A DNA stretch of 64,000 bases. Origin: Nocardioides marmorisolisilvae (lineage in GTDB: Bacteria > Actinomycetota > Actinomycetes > Propionibacteriales > Nocardioidaceae). The notes under the pieces are model-generated. The model worked only from the letters and a program-made list of their open reading frames with translations. It was not told the origin of the DNA and ran no database searches. The stretch's first letter is position 1; every line of letters starts with the position of its first letter. The stretch covers positions 186,262 to 250,261 of the forward strand of contig NZ_RJSG01000001.1 of assembly GCF_003725775.1 (NCBI RefSeq), given 5' to 3'. Positions 10,151 to 17,838 of this stretch are shown in pieces. The translations under genes and the position numbers were made by a program.

Positions 10151-11821
10151 GTGAGCGAGACCCCGTCCCGGCTGCCGCTGATCGTGCTGTGCGCGCCCGA
10201 GAACGCCGACGTGCTGCTCGAGCAGTTCTCCCGCTACCAGCGCGAGTACGACGTGCGGGTCTCCCGGTCCGCCGAGGAGACCGGCGACCTGCTCTCGCGG
10301 GCCCGTGCGGACGGCGACCAGGTGGCCCTGCTGGTCACCGAGTCCCGGCTGCCCGACAGCGCGACCTACCCAGCGCTCGCCGCCTGGCGCAGCATCCTGC
10401 CCACGGCCCGTCGCGTGGTCGCCGCGCACTGGAACTACTTCATGGAGGATGCCGAGGCGCTGCGCCCGGGACTCGCGACCGGCAAGTACGACGCCTTCTT
10501 GCTGATGCCGCGCGGGATGCGCGACGAGGAGTTCCACACCGCCATCACCGAGCTGCTCTCCGACTGGGGCTCGACCGTCGCCGCCCCCGAGGTCGCGGCC
10601 GCCGAGATCATCAGCCCGCAGGGCAATCGCCTGGTGATCCAGGTCCGCGACTTCCTGGACCGGATGGGCATGCCGAGCGCGGTGGTCGATCCCGACTCCG
10701 CGCGGGCACAGGAGCTGCTCGCCGACTACGACGGACCGCTGGACTACCCGCTGTTCCACCGGATCGGCCGCGGCGCCTTCAGCTTCACCTCGGTGCGCGA
10801 CGTGGCATCGCTGATCTACGGGGCGCCGGCCGACATCGACGTCGACAAGGTGGTCGACCTGGTCGTCCTCGGCGCCGGCCCGGCCGGCCTGGCGACCGCG
10901 GTGTACGGGTCCTCGGAGGGCCTGAGCACGGTCGTCATCGAGTCCGAGGCGATCGGCGGACAGGCGGGCACCAGCTCGATGATCCGCAACTACCTGGGCT
11001 TCCCGCGCGGGATCTCCGGGATGCGCCTGTCCCAGCGCGCCCGCAACCAGGCGATCCGGTTCGGCACCCGCTTCTTCACCGGCTGGCCGGTGACGGCCGT
11101 CGAGCCGGGACGCGACGGCGCGCCCCACGTGGTCCGGACCGAGGGCGGCGACGTGCGCGCCCGTGCCGTGGTGATCTCCACTGGCGTCGAGTACCGACGC
11201 CTGGGCATCACCGCGCTGGAGGACCTCGTCGGCTTCGGCGTGCACTACGGCGCCGCGGTCAGCGCGGCCCGCGAGCTCGAGGGCTACGACGTCGTGGTGG
11301 TCGGCGGTGGCAACTCCGCCGGTCAGGCGGCCATCCACCTGGCCCGCTTCGCGCGGTCGGTGACGATCCTGGTGCGCCGCCCGGACCTGTCAGAGACCAT
11401 GTCTGACTACCTGATCCGGGAGATCGAGTACAACAACGTGATCCGCGTCCAGGGTTGTGCGCAGGTGGTCGACGGCGGCGGCGACGAGCGCCTGCAGTGG
11501 ATCAGCGTGCGCGACCTCAACACCAACCAGGACATCCGCAAGGAGGTAGCGGGTCTCTTCCTGCTGCTCGGCGCCGACCCCGGGTGTGGCTGGCTGCCGG
11601 AGGACATCTGCCGCGACGAGCGCGGCTTCGTGCTCACCGGCCGCGACATCCCCAAGCACCTCTGGGTCGGCGGGACGCCTCCGGCGAACCTGGAGACCGC
11701 GGTGCCTGGCATCTTCGCGGCCGGCGATGTTCGCGGCGATTCGATGAAGCGGGTGGCCGCGGCGTCCGGCGAGGGCGCGAGCGTGGTGCCGCTGGTGCAC
11801 GCCTACCTGGGCTCGGCCTGA
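10151..11821 (+). CDS. Thioredoxin-reductase-like flavoprotein with degenerate receiver domain
   Basis: A 556-residue protein with two parts. Residues about 8-140 resemble a response-regulator receiver, but the phosphorylated Asp is replaced: LLVTESRLPD puts Glu64 where LLLLD-x-R-LPD is expected. Residues about 235-556 form a thioredoxin-reductase-type fold, with the FAD motif GAGPAG at 241-246, the NAD(P)H motif GGGNSAG at 385-391, and a C-terminal FAAGDVRG that contacts FAD. The redox CxxC expected near 365-369 is missing (GFGVHYGAA), so it cannot be an ordinary thioredoxin reductase. Residues 155-230 are a linker of unknown fold. The electron acceptor is unknown. Confidence 0.8.
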   Translation: MSETPSRLPLIVLCAPENADVLLEQFSRYQREYDVRVSRSAEETGDLLSRARADGDQVALLVTESRLPDSATYPALAAWRSILPTARRVVAAHWNYFMEDAEALRPGLATGKYDAFLLMPRGMRDEEFHTAITELLSDWGSTVAAPEVAAAEIISPQGNRLVIQVRDFLDRMGMPSAVVDPDSARAQELLADYDGPLDYPLFHRIGRGAFSFTSVRDVASLIYGAPADIDVDKVVDLVVLGAGPAGLATAVYGSSEGLSTVVIESEAIGGQAGTSSMIRNYLGFPRGISGMRLSQRARNQAIRFGTRFFTGWPVTAVEPGRDGAPHVVRTEGGDVRARAVVISTGVEYRRLGITALEDLVGFGVHYGAAVSAARELEGYDVVVVGGGNSAGQAAIHLARFARSVTILVRRPDLSETMSDYLIREIEYNNVIRVQGCAQVVDGGGDERLQWISVRDLNTNQDIRKEVAGLFLLLGADPGCGWLPEDICRDERGFVLTGRDIPKHLWVGGTPPANLETAVPGIFAAGDVRGDSMKRVAAASGEGASVVPLVHAYLGSA

Positions 11822-11855
11822 CGATTCCAATCGCGAAGTCATCCACTGGTGGGTG

Positions 11856-11875
11856 GCCGGATCTGCCGAGATGAG
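11856..11875. repeat. Junction repeat, copy 1
   Basis: GCCGGATCTGCCGAGATGAG lies between the flavoprotein stop and the first orphan gene. Its core ATCT-GCCG-AGAT is a perfect small inverted repeat. Related copies are at 12323, 12944, 13654 and 14470. Confidence 0.5.
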
Positions 11876-11920
11876 GGTAACCAGGTCTGAGCACTTCCAC
11901 CCCTAGGCCATCATGGCCGC

Positions 11921-12286
11921 ATGCCGAACGACGACGAACGCATCCAGTACCGCGCTCTCATTGACGCTCTGGTGAACGAATGTCGAAGTGGCCAGGGAAC
12001 CGTCCTTCCAGGCTGGGTGCGCCGTGGAATCTGGAACGCGTACGCCGACGAGCATCCGGAAGAGATGCCTGACGAGCATCGTATGAATCTCCTGCTCGCA
12101 CGGCTGTCCAGTGAGGACCGCGATGTAGTGGCCAGGATGCTCGAGCTGAGCTACCAGGGCGCCGTCCACGACACGCTCGCTGTTCTTCACGAGCGGGAGG
12201 TGCAGCCCTTCGACGACGGTTACGAAGGGACGCCGTACCACGATTTCATGGGCAGACTCATGACAGATTGGGACTGGCCCGTCTAG
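11921..12286 (+). CDS. Small hypothetical protein, orphan gene A
   Basis: A 121-residue soluble, acidic protein, predicted mainly helical, with conserved-looking aromatic and charged positions (LPGWVRRGIWNAY near 29-41 and a C-terminal GTPYHDFMGRLM). I do not recognise it firmly; it may belong to a small uncharacterised domain family such as DUF6547, from memory only. ATG at 11921 has no clear ribosome-binding site; CATCAT lies six bases upstream and could be a leaderless -10. First of four small genes in an accessory stretch, with less GC-biased codon use than its neighbours by eye. Confidence 0.65.
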   Translation: MPNDDERIQYRALIDALVNECRSGQGTVLPGWVRRGIWNAYADEHPEEMPDEHRMNLLLARLSSEDRDVVARMLELSYQGAVHDTLAVLHEREVQPFDDGYEGTPYHDFMGRLMTDWDWPV

Positions 12287-12322
12287 ATAGCGCGTCCGTT
12301 CATGCCCCGCACCCTCGCGCAC

Positions 12323-12340
12323 GCCGATGAGCGGATTCCG
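12323..12340. repeat. Junction repeat, divergent copy 2
   Basis: GCCGATGAG followed by CGGATTCCG, between orphan genes A and B. It looks like the second half of one repeat unit joined to the first half of the next, so it is less certain than the others. Confidence 0.3.
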
Positions 12341-12375
12341 GTGCGCCCGCGACGACGGAATGGGAACCTGGCCAG

Positions 12376-12918
12376 GTGGACGTGACCGACCTGAATGCGT
12401 GGACGGATCGAGTGAGACAGCGGGTCGACACGTTGATGAGCGGGTTCGAGGACCGCTTCGGCTATCCGCCCGGTGACAATCGCGTTGTTTCGGCGACTCG
12501 TCCGGGTGGCGTGGCGCTTCGTGACGCCCTCGGAGTCCGAGCACCTGCGGCCGTTGTTGAGTTCTTCGACGCGATCGAGGAGGTCAGTCTTCCCGACGTG
12601 TGGAACGGCTATTTCCTGGGACCGGTCGATTGGGTCCTCGCGGCGTACTCGGGTCGGGAACCCGGGCTCATCGAACTTGACGGGGTGCAGCACGAGGTCC
12701 TCGTTGTCGGGGCGGACGGCGGCGGAGCGCTGTATTGCGTGGTGCTCGGCGAGCACCCGCTCGTCGTGCGACTGGACCAGGTCACGATCCGGGACGGGAT
12801 CGCGCGGACGCCGCCCGGGTTCACGCAGGAACTCGCGCCTGATTTCGCTGGATTTCTCGAGGCGCTGGCGATCGCTATCGAGGCGAGCGTCGAAGGCGCG
12901 CACGCGCCTGCCTTCTAA
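12376..12918 (+). CDS. SMI1/KNR4 (SUKH)-like protein, orphan gene B
   Basis: A 180-residue soluble protein. The layout fits the SUKH superfamily: an N-terminal helix leading to AAVVEFFDAIEEVSLPD, a central strand pair containing GADGGGALYCVVLGEHPLVVRL, and a C-terminal APDFAGFLEALA helix that matches the usual xxFxxFLxxL ending. In bacteria SUKH proteins often serve as immunity proteins against polymorphic toxins, but no toxin gene is adjacent, so this may be an orphan. Start GTG at 12376 follows CCAG with no strong Shine-Dalgarno. Family assignment is by pattern only. Confidence 0.6.
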   Translation: MDVTDLNAWTDRVRQRVDTLMSGFEDRFGYPPGDNRVVSATRPGGVALRDALGVRAPAAVVEFFDAIEEVSLPDVWNGYFLGPVDWVLAAYSGREPGLIELDGVQHEVLVVGADGGGALYCVVLGEHPLVVRLDQVTIRDGIARTPPGFTQELAPDFAGFLEALAIAIEASVEGAHAPAF

Positions 12919-12943
12919 CGGGAGGTCAGGGCTGGCCCATGAA

Positions 12944-12978
12944 GCCGGATCTGCCGCGATGAGTGGGCGAATCTTCCG
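12944..12978. repeat. Junction repeat, copy 3 with partial second unit
   Basis: GCCGGATCTGCCGCGATGAG at 12944-12963 differs from copy 1 at one position; a second ATCTTCCG follows 22 bases later (12971-12978). It lies after orphan gene B. A 6-base stem hairpin, CCGACG-TGCG-CGTCGG, overlaps its end at 12976-12991. Confidence 0.5.
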
Positions 12979-13023
12979 ACGTGCGCGTCGGCGCACACTA
13001 CTGGCGAGATGTGCGACCACCCG

Positions 13024-13593
13024 CTACTTGCGGTGGCTCACTCTCAGGCGAACGTCCCCGCCAGTTCGCTGGGAGCCGTCGTGGCCGTCTTGGCTGTAGT
13101 GGACGTCGATGCCATGAAAAGCGACGACGCCAGCGTGTGTTGGAGTGATGGCTACTAGGAGTTGCTGGTGCTCGAGCGACATTCGGGCGTCGTCAGCAGC
13201 GACCACCTTGCGGCAGGACTGGAGCGTGTCGGTCGACGGCGCGACTCCGTAGGTCGGAGGACCGTTCATCGTGCACAGGAAGTAGCCAAAGGACGCGTCC
13301 GTCGTGTCTGCCAGCCCGCGGGGTGCAACGCCATGGAGGGTCACGAAGCCTCGCGCCGTACCGGGAGTGGTGACGAAGACGTAGTACGTCGCACCCGCCC
13401 GTGCGAGGTTGTACCCGACCCCATTTCCGGACGGCGAGAAGGCTCGGGCCTCCCACTTCGGGCCTTGCAGGGCGACGGCGGTAATCGCGACAGCAGCGGC
13501 GACAGCGCACGCCCCAGCGCCTAAGAGCGGCCATCGGCGCCACCGGGCAGCCTTGCGAGCGGGTGCCGCGATCTCCGAGATACTCACCGCCAA
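13024..13593 (-). CDS. Membrane-anchored extracytoplasmic protein, orphan gene C
   Basis: A 189-residue protein with a basic N-terminus (RKAARWRRW) and one membrane helix at about 22-42 (PLLGAGACAVAAAVAITAVA), then an exported domain with two cysteines (FLCTMN and LQSCRK) that could form a disulfide. No family recognised. The start is uncertain: TTG at 13593 or GTG at 13587, neither with a clear Shine-Dalgarno. It is the only minus-strand gene of the orphan stretch and lies between two repeat-bearing junctions. Confidence 0.6.
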   Translation of the reverse strand: MAVSISEIAAPARKAARWRRWPLLGAGACAVAAAVAITAVALQGPKWEARAFSPSGNGVGYNLARAGATYYVFVTTPGTARGFVTLHGVAPRGLADTTDASFGYFLCTMNGPPTYGVAPSTDTLQSCRKVVAADDARMSLEHQQLLVAITPTHAGVVAFHGIDVHYSQDGHDGSQRTGGDVRLRVSHRK

Positions 13594-13653
13594 TGGTTAC
13601 CACGGCGCCATCGCGCTGGGCACGAAAACCCCAACTAGGCCATACCCAGCCGT

Positions 13654-13705
13654 CCGATCTGCCGCACACAGCGCGCATCTGCCGATGACAGTGTCGATCT
13701 GCGAG
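13654..13705. repeat. Junction repeat, copy 4 as three 20-base-spaced units
   Basis: ATCTGCCG at 13657, ATCTGCCG at 13677 and ATCTGCGA at 13697 are spaced exactly 20 bases apart, between divergent orphan genes C and D. The middle unit sits in CATC-TGCC-GATG, an inverted repeat. Confidence 0.45.
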
Positions 13706-13786
13706 GCAAGATGATGCCGGGATGACTCGGGTCGGGACGTTTCTCGGACGCCGAGTTGACCTCGCGATAGAGAAAGGTCGTCACTG

Positions 13787-14458
13787 ATGCGGACCCAGGT
13801 GCTGCTCGCTTCGACGTTGCTGGCACTTTTTGCCGGGTCGTTCTGGATCAAGTACCAGCGGCGGCGAGGCCGAGACCCACGAAGCTTGGTGGTCGAACGT
13901 GGCGGGGACTCCAAGGCCACGATCGTTCTCGCCGCGGACAACGGGCTGAGCGCTCGGATTCTCACCGTCATGGTAGCTGCGACCTCCGTCTCCGGGGCCG
14001 TCGACACCTGGAGTGCAGCCCCAGGCTGGTCCTTCATCCTCCTTGGTTTTGCCGGTTATGTAGGCCTCGGGTTCTGGGTCATGCAGTCTGGCCGGAGCGG
14101 TCACGGCACCGTCTGGCTGACCCCCCACGGCGTGAGCCAACGAGCAGCTGGGATGGAACAGTGGATTCGGTGGGGCGACGTGGTCAACGTTTACCCGTAC
14201 AAAGCCGCCCTCGTCATCGAGTCGAGAGCTCCACACGGTCAGCGTCGTCTTGCACCACGAATCGTTGTCGGCAGCCGTCGAGGTACCCACACGCCGTTGG
14301 TGATGTGGGTAGAGCTTCAGAACATCCACCCGTCGTTGCAGGACCACCTGCTCCGTTGCATTCAGAGGTGGGCGGCCGATGAAACCTTGCGACAGGAGAT
14401 CGGCACCGAGTCTGCGTCCGCCTGGTTGCTGGGCGACAAGCGCGAGTACGGCTTCTGA
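13787..14458 (+). CDS. Membrane protein with PH-like C-terminal region, orphan gene D
   Basis: A 223-residue protein with an N-terminal membrane helix (about 5-20), two further hydrophobic segments (about 55-72 and 78-98), then a cytoplasmic domain. Segments such as GTVWLTPHGVSQ and IRWGDVVNVYPYKAALVIES resemble bacterial PH-like (YcxB/bPH) domains, which have the same strand order and a W-x-D/E-V pattern. AAAGG lies about nine bases before the ATG. The function is unknown. Last of the four orphan genes. Confidence 0.6.
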   Translation: MRTQVLLASTLLALFAGSFWIKYQRRRGRDPRSLVVERGGDSKATIVLAADNGLSARILTVMVAATSVSGAVDTWSAAPGWSFILLGFAGYVGLGFWVMQSGRSGHGTVWLTPHGVSQRAAGMEQWIRWGDVVNVYPYKAALVIESRAPHGQRRLAPRIVVGSRRGTHTPLVMWVELQNIHPSLQDHLLRCIQRWAADETLRQEIGTESASAWLLGDKREYGF

Positions 14459-14469
14459 GGCGACCCTGC

Positions 14470-14499
14470 CCGGATCTCCCGCGATGAGCGCACATCCCC
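14470..14499. repeat. Junction repeat, copy 5
   Basis: CCGGATCTCCCGCGATGAG differs from copy 3 at one base, with a partial second unit ATCCCC 20 bases after the first ATC. It lies between orphan gene D and the end of the convergent aldo/keto reductase gene. Confidence 0.42.
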
Positions 14500-14528
14500 A
14501 TCAGGACGTAGGGTCCCAGGCGCGTGCT

Positions 14529-15554
14529 CTATTCCTCGGTCTGCTTCGCCCAGAGATTGATCCCGGACTCGACCGCGTACTTGTCGATCTCGGCGAGCTC
14601 TTCATCGGTCAGCGGCGGGTGCTCGAGCGCGTCGAGGTTGGTGTCGAGCTGCTCGACCGAGGAAGCCCCGATGACGGCTGAGGTGACACGCGCGTCACGC
14701 AGCACCCACTGCAGGGCCAGCTGCGCGAGCTTCTGGCCGCGACGCTCGGCGATCGCGTTCAGTGCCCGGACCCGGTCCAGCACGTCGCTGTCCAGGTCGG
14801 TCATCGTCGAGTCCTCCCGGGCCGCGCGCGAGTCGGCCGGGACCCCGTCGAGGTAGCGGTCGGTCAGCAGGCCCTGGGCCAGCGCGGTGAAGACGATGCA
14901 GCCCATCCCCTGGGTCTCCAGCTCGTCGAGCAGGTCCTGCTCGATCCAGCGGTTGAACATTGAGTACGACGGCTGGTGGATCAGCAGTGGGGTGCCGAGC
15001 TCGCGGGCGATGGTCGCGGCCTCGTGCGTCTTGGCCGCCGAGTACGACGAGATGCCGGCGTACAGGGCGCGGCCGGAGCGGACCGCGTGGTCCAGCGCCA
15101 TCATCGTCTCCTCGACCGGGGTCTCCGGGTCGAAGCGGTGGCTGTAGAAGATGTCGACGTACTCCAGCCCCATCCGGCGCAGCGACTGGTCGAGCGAGGC
15201 GAGAACGTACTTCCGCGAACCCCCGCCCTGCCCGTACGGGCCGGGCCACATGTCCCAGCCGGCCTTGGTGGAGATCACCAGCTCGTCGCGGTACGGAGCG
15301 AAGTCGTCGCGGAGGTAGCGGCCGAAGTTCTCCTCCGCCCGCCCGTACGGCGGTCCGTAGTTGTTCGCCAGATCGAAGTGCGTGACGCCGCGGTCGAACG
15401 CCCGCCGCAGCACCGCCCGGTGGGTGTCCTCGGGACGGTCGTCACCGAAGTTCTGCCACAGGCCCAGCGAGAGGGCGGGCAGCTTGAGCCCGCTCCGCCC
15501 GGTGAACCGGTACTCCATCGCGTCGTAGCGTCCCGAGGCTGCCGTGTAGGTCAT
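14529..15554 (-). CDS. Aldo/keto reductase, L-glyceraldehyde 3-phosphate reductase type
   Basis: A 341-residue NADPH-dependent aldo/keto reductase closely resembling E. coli YghZ/GpR from the N-terminus on (the RY...M-x-YR start, then SGLKLPALSLGLWQNFG). The catalytic tetrad is Asp61 and Tyr66 in FDLANNYGPP, Lys97 in STKAGWDMWPG and His139 in FYSHRFD. In the C-terminal part TSAVIGASSVEQL binds the cofactor phosphate. The family reduces L-glyceraldehyde 3-phosphate and methylglyoxal-like aldehydes and is usually a detoxification enzyme. Start ATG 15554 agrees with the full-length family N-terminus. It stands alone on the minus strand. Confidence 0.88.
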   Translation of the reverse strand: MTYTAASGRYDAMEYRFTGRSGLKLPALSLGLWQNFGDDRPEDTHRAVLRRAFDRGVTHFDLANNYGPPYGRAEENFGRYLRDDFAPYRDELVISTKAGWDMWPGPYGQGGGSRKYVLASLDQSLRRMGLEYVDIFYSHRFDPETPVEETMMALDHAVRSGRALYAGISSYSAAKTHEAATIARELGTPLLIHQPSYSMFNRWIEQDLLDELETQGMGCIVFTALAQGLLTDRYLDGVPADSRAAREDSTMTDLDSDVLDRVRALNAIAERRGQKLAQLALQWVLRDARVTSAVIGASSVEQLDTNLDALEHPPLTDEELAEIDKYAVESGINLWAKQTEE

Positions 15555-15607
15555 GCCCCTACCTTGTCAGGCGGGTCCAGGCATCTCGACAGGCTCGATG
15601 ACCGACA

Positions 15608-16429
15608 TCAGAGCTCGCGCCTGGCCCGGGCCTGCTCGGCCTGAGCCGCCAGCCCCTCGTCGTCGGGGTAGCCGACCTCCTCGAGCGTGAGCCCGTGGGC
15701 CGGTGCGACCGAGAACCCGGGAGTCCGCTCCCGCCCGGCCAGCACCGCTTCGGCCCACTCCGGGGTCTGCTTCCCCTCGCCGACCGCGATCAGGCAGCCC
15801 ACCAGGGCCCTGACCATGCTGTGGCAGAACGCGTCGGCCCGCACGGTGGCGGTGAGCACCCCGTCGAGGCGGGTCCACTCGAAGTCGAGCAGGGTGCGGA
15901 TCGTCGTGGCGCCCTCGCGCTTCTTGCAGAACGAGGCGAAGTCGTGAAAGCCGACGAGCCGGGCCGCGCCCGCGTTCATCGCGTCCAGGTCCAGCGGGCG
16001 CGGCCAGGCGAGCACGTGGTCACGGGTCAGCGGGTCGACCATGGACGGGTCGTCGACGATCCGATAGGCGTACCGGCGCCAGATCGCGCTGAACCGGGCA
16101 TCGAACCCCGCGGGAGCCTCGGACGCACCGAGCACCCGCACGTCCGGGTCGAGGACCCCGTTGACCCGACGTACGAGGGAGTCGATCGGGTCGGGCGCCC
16201 GACCGGCCGCCTTGACCAGCACGGCCTCCTCGACGTCGAGGTGCGCCACCTGCCCACGCGCGTGCACGCCGGTGTCGGTTCGGCCGGCGACGGTGACCGC
16301 GTTGCCCTCGGTGCGCAGCACCGTGTCGAGCGCGCCCTCCAGCTCGCCCTGCACCGTGCGCAAGGCCGGTTGACGGGCCCAGCCCTTGAAGGCCGTCCCG
16401 TCGTAGGCGAGATCGATCCGCAGACGCAC
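15608..16429 (-). CDS. truA: tRNA pseudouridine(38-40) synthase
   Basis: A 273-residue TruA enzyme, which makes pseudouridine at positions 38-40 of the tRNA anticodon arm. It starts RLRIDLAYDGTAFKGWARQ and carries the catalytic Asp in AGRTDTGVHARGQVAHLD; the C-terminal half has FCHSMVRALVGCLIAVG. I used the GTG at 16429: a frame open to 16576 would add 49 arginine-rich residues that do not belong to the family and overlap the divergent gene. It lies downstream of the rplQ end, as in many bacteria, but the two are separated here by an opposite-strand gene. Confidence 0.93.
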   Translation of the reverse strand: MRLRIDLAYDGTAFKGWARQPALRTVQGELEGALDTVLRTEGNAVTVAGRTDTGVHARGQVAHLDVEEAVLVKAAGRAPDPIDSLVRRVNGVLDPDVRVLGASEAPAGFDARFSAIWRRYAYRIVDDPSMVDPLTRDHVLAWPRPLDLDAMNAGAARLVGFHDFASFCKKREGATTIRTLLDFEWTRLDGVLTATVRADAFCHSMVRALVGCLIAVGEGKQTPEWAEAVLAGRERTPGFSVAPAHGLTLEEVGYPDDEGLAAQAEQARARREL

Positions 16430-16493
16430 GGAGCACAGTCTCGCAGCAGGAATGGCCGCGACGGGCAGCACCGGTCTCTGCGAGGCTGGACGG

Positions 16494-17087
16494 GTGCGTC
16501 GCTTCCGCCCTGCCCGGCTGCTTCTCCTGCTCGCGGGCTGCGTCGTACTGGGGCTCGGGGTCGGCCTGCTGCTCATCGCCGACCTGGGCTCGGACGGCTA
16601 CTCGACGCTCGTCAACGGGATCGCCCGCAGCGGCGACTGGGAGTTCGTGGTCGTCAACATCGCCGTCAGCGCGGTCTTCCTGGCGGTGGCCGCCGGCCGG
16701 GGTGTGCTGCCCGGGATCGGCACGCTGGTGCAGATCGTCGTGGTCGGCTACACGGTCACGCTGATGCTCGACCACCTCGACACCCCGGACTCGGACGTCA
16801 CGCGCGCGCTGCTGCTGGTGGTCGCGATCCCGGTGCTCTCGATCGGCATCGCGGCGTACCTGGGCAGCCAGCTCGGTGCCGGCCCGGTCGAGGCGGCTGC
16901 CCTGGCCTGGGACCCACCGGTGCCGTTCCGCTGGAGCTACAGCGCCCTGCAGGCCGTCGGGGCGATCGCGGGCTGGCTGCTGGGCGCCGCCATCGGCCCG
17001 GGGACGATCGTCGTCATCTTCATGCTCGGGCCGCTGGTGGACCGGACGGCCCGGCTGATGCGGCTGGACGTCCACCAGACTCGTTGA
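16494..17087 (+). CDS. YczE/YitT-like integral membrane protein
   Basis: A 197-residue protein with about five membrane helices. The segment GLLLIADLGSDGYSTLVNGI after helix 1 and GPGTIVVIFMLGPLVD near the end are the repeated glycine/proline motifs of the YczE/YyaS/YitT family, whose role is unknown. I prefer the GTG at 16494, which has GAGG eight bases upstream, over an ATG at 16452. Inserted on the plus strand between truA and rplQ. Confidence 0.72.
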   Translation: MRRFRPARLLLLLAGCVVLGLGVGLLLIADLGSDGYSTLVNGIARSGDWEFVVVNIAVSAVFLAVAAGRGVLPGIGTLVQIVVVGYTVTLMLDHLDTPDSDVTRALLLVVAIPVLSIGIAAYLGSQLGAGPVEAAALAWDPPVPFRWSYSALQAVGAIAGWLLGAAIGPGTIVVIFMLGPLVDRTARLMRLDVHQTR

Positions 17088-17091
17088 AGCA

Positions 17092-17127
17092 CGAAGGCCC
17101 GCCACCCTTGCGGGTGACGGGCCTTCG
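17092..17127. terminator. Bidirectional hairpin terminator
   Basis: A 10-base stem (CGAAGGCCCG with CGGGCCTTCG) continues into CACCC/GGGTG around a short loop. It lies between the convergent YczE-like gene and rplQ, so it can end both transcripts. No long U tract, as is common in high-GC actinobacteria. Confidence 0.8.
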
Positions 17128-17140
17128 GGTGAGCTCGTGC

Positions 17141-17764
17141 TCAGGCCTCGGGCTTCTCCTCGGCAGCAGCCTCGGCGGTCTCCTCGGCGGGAGCCTCCTC
17201 AGCAGCGTCCTCGGCGGGCGCCTCGTCGGCCGGAGCCTCGTCAGCGGTCTCCTCGACCTCGACGACCTCGTCGGTCGCCTCGGCCGGGGTCTCCTCCGCC
17301 TCGGTGGCGTCGGTCGCCTCGGTGGTCTCCTCGACCTCCTCGACCTTCTCAGCCTTCGGAGCCGGCGCGGCCTTCTCCTTCTTCGGCTTCGCGGGCTTCG
17401 GGGTGTACGACTCGGTCACCAGCTCGATCACGGCCATCGGCGCGTTGTCACCCTTGCGGGGACCGATCTTGGTGATCCGGGTGTACCCGCCCGGACGCTC
17501 GGAGAAGGTCGGAGCGATCTCGGTGAAGAGGGTGTGCACGACCGACTTGTCGCGGACGGTCTTGAGGACCTCGCGACGGTTGTGCAGGTCGCCCTTCTTC
17601 GCCTTGGTGATCAGCTTCTCCGCGAGCGGACGCAGCGTGCGCGCCTTGGCCTCGGTGGTGGTGATCCGACCGTGCTCGAACAGGGCCGTGGCCAGGTTCG
17701 ACAGGATCAGCCGCTGGTGCGACGGGCTGCCGCCGAGGCGGGCGCCCTTCTTGGGAGTAGGCAT
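17141..17764 (-). CDS. rplQ: 50S ribosomal protein L17 with long acidic tail
   Basis: 207 residues; the first about 120 are ordinary L17 ([21 protein letters not shown]). Residues about 125-207 form a low-complexity tail of Ala, Glu, Pro, Val and Thr after a short Lys-rich linker. L17 is normally 120-130 residues, so the tail adds about 80. It is the last gene of the S10-spc-alpha block and is followed by the terminator at 17092-17127. Confidence 0.97.
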   Translation of the reverse strand: MPTPKKGARLGGSPSHQRLILSNLATALFEHGRITTTEAKARTLRPLAEKLITKAKKGDLHNRREVLKTVRDKSVVHTLFTEIAPTFSERPGGYTRITKIGPRKGDNAPMAVIELVTESYTPKPAKPKKEKAAPAPKAEKVEEVEETTEATDATEAEETPAEATDEVVEVEETADEAPADEAPAEDAAEEAPAEETAEAAAEEKPEA

Positions 17765-17838
17765 GTGCTTCTCTCATTTCTCCCGAGCCGTGTCAGGTAC
17801 TCGGGTAGCCCGGCCGTATCAGGTACCGGAGTTGGTTG

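Noticed and set aside
15582-15603. CATCTCGACAGGCTCGATGACC resembles a widespread actinobacterial intergenic repeat (TTCGACAAGCTCAA type)
   Set aside because: Only one degenerate copy is in the window, so it cannot be supported as a repeat from this sequence alone.
17765-17838. CCCGAG/CTCGGG stem between rpoA and rplQ as a terminator
   Set aside because: A six-base stem with a loop of about ten bases in a short gap inside a conserved operon; too weak to call.
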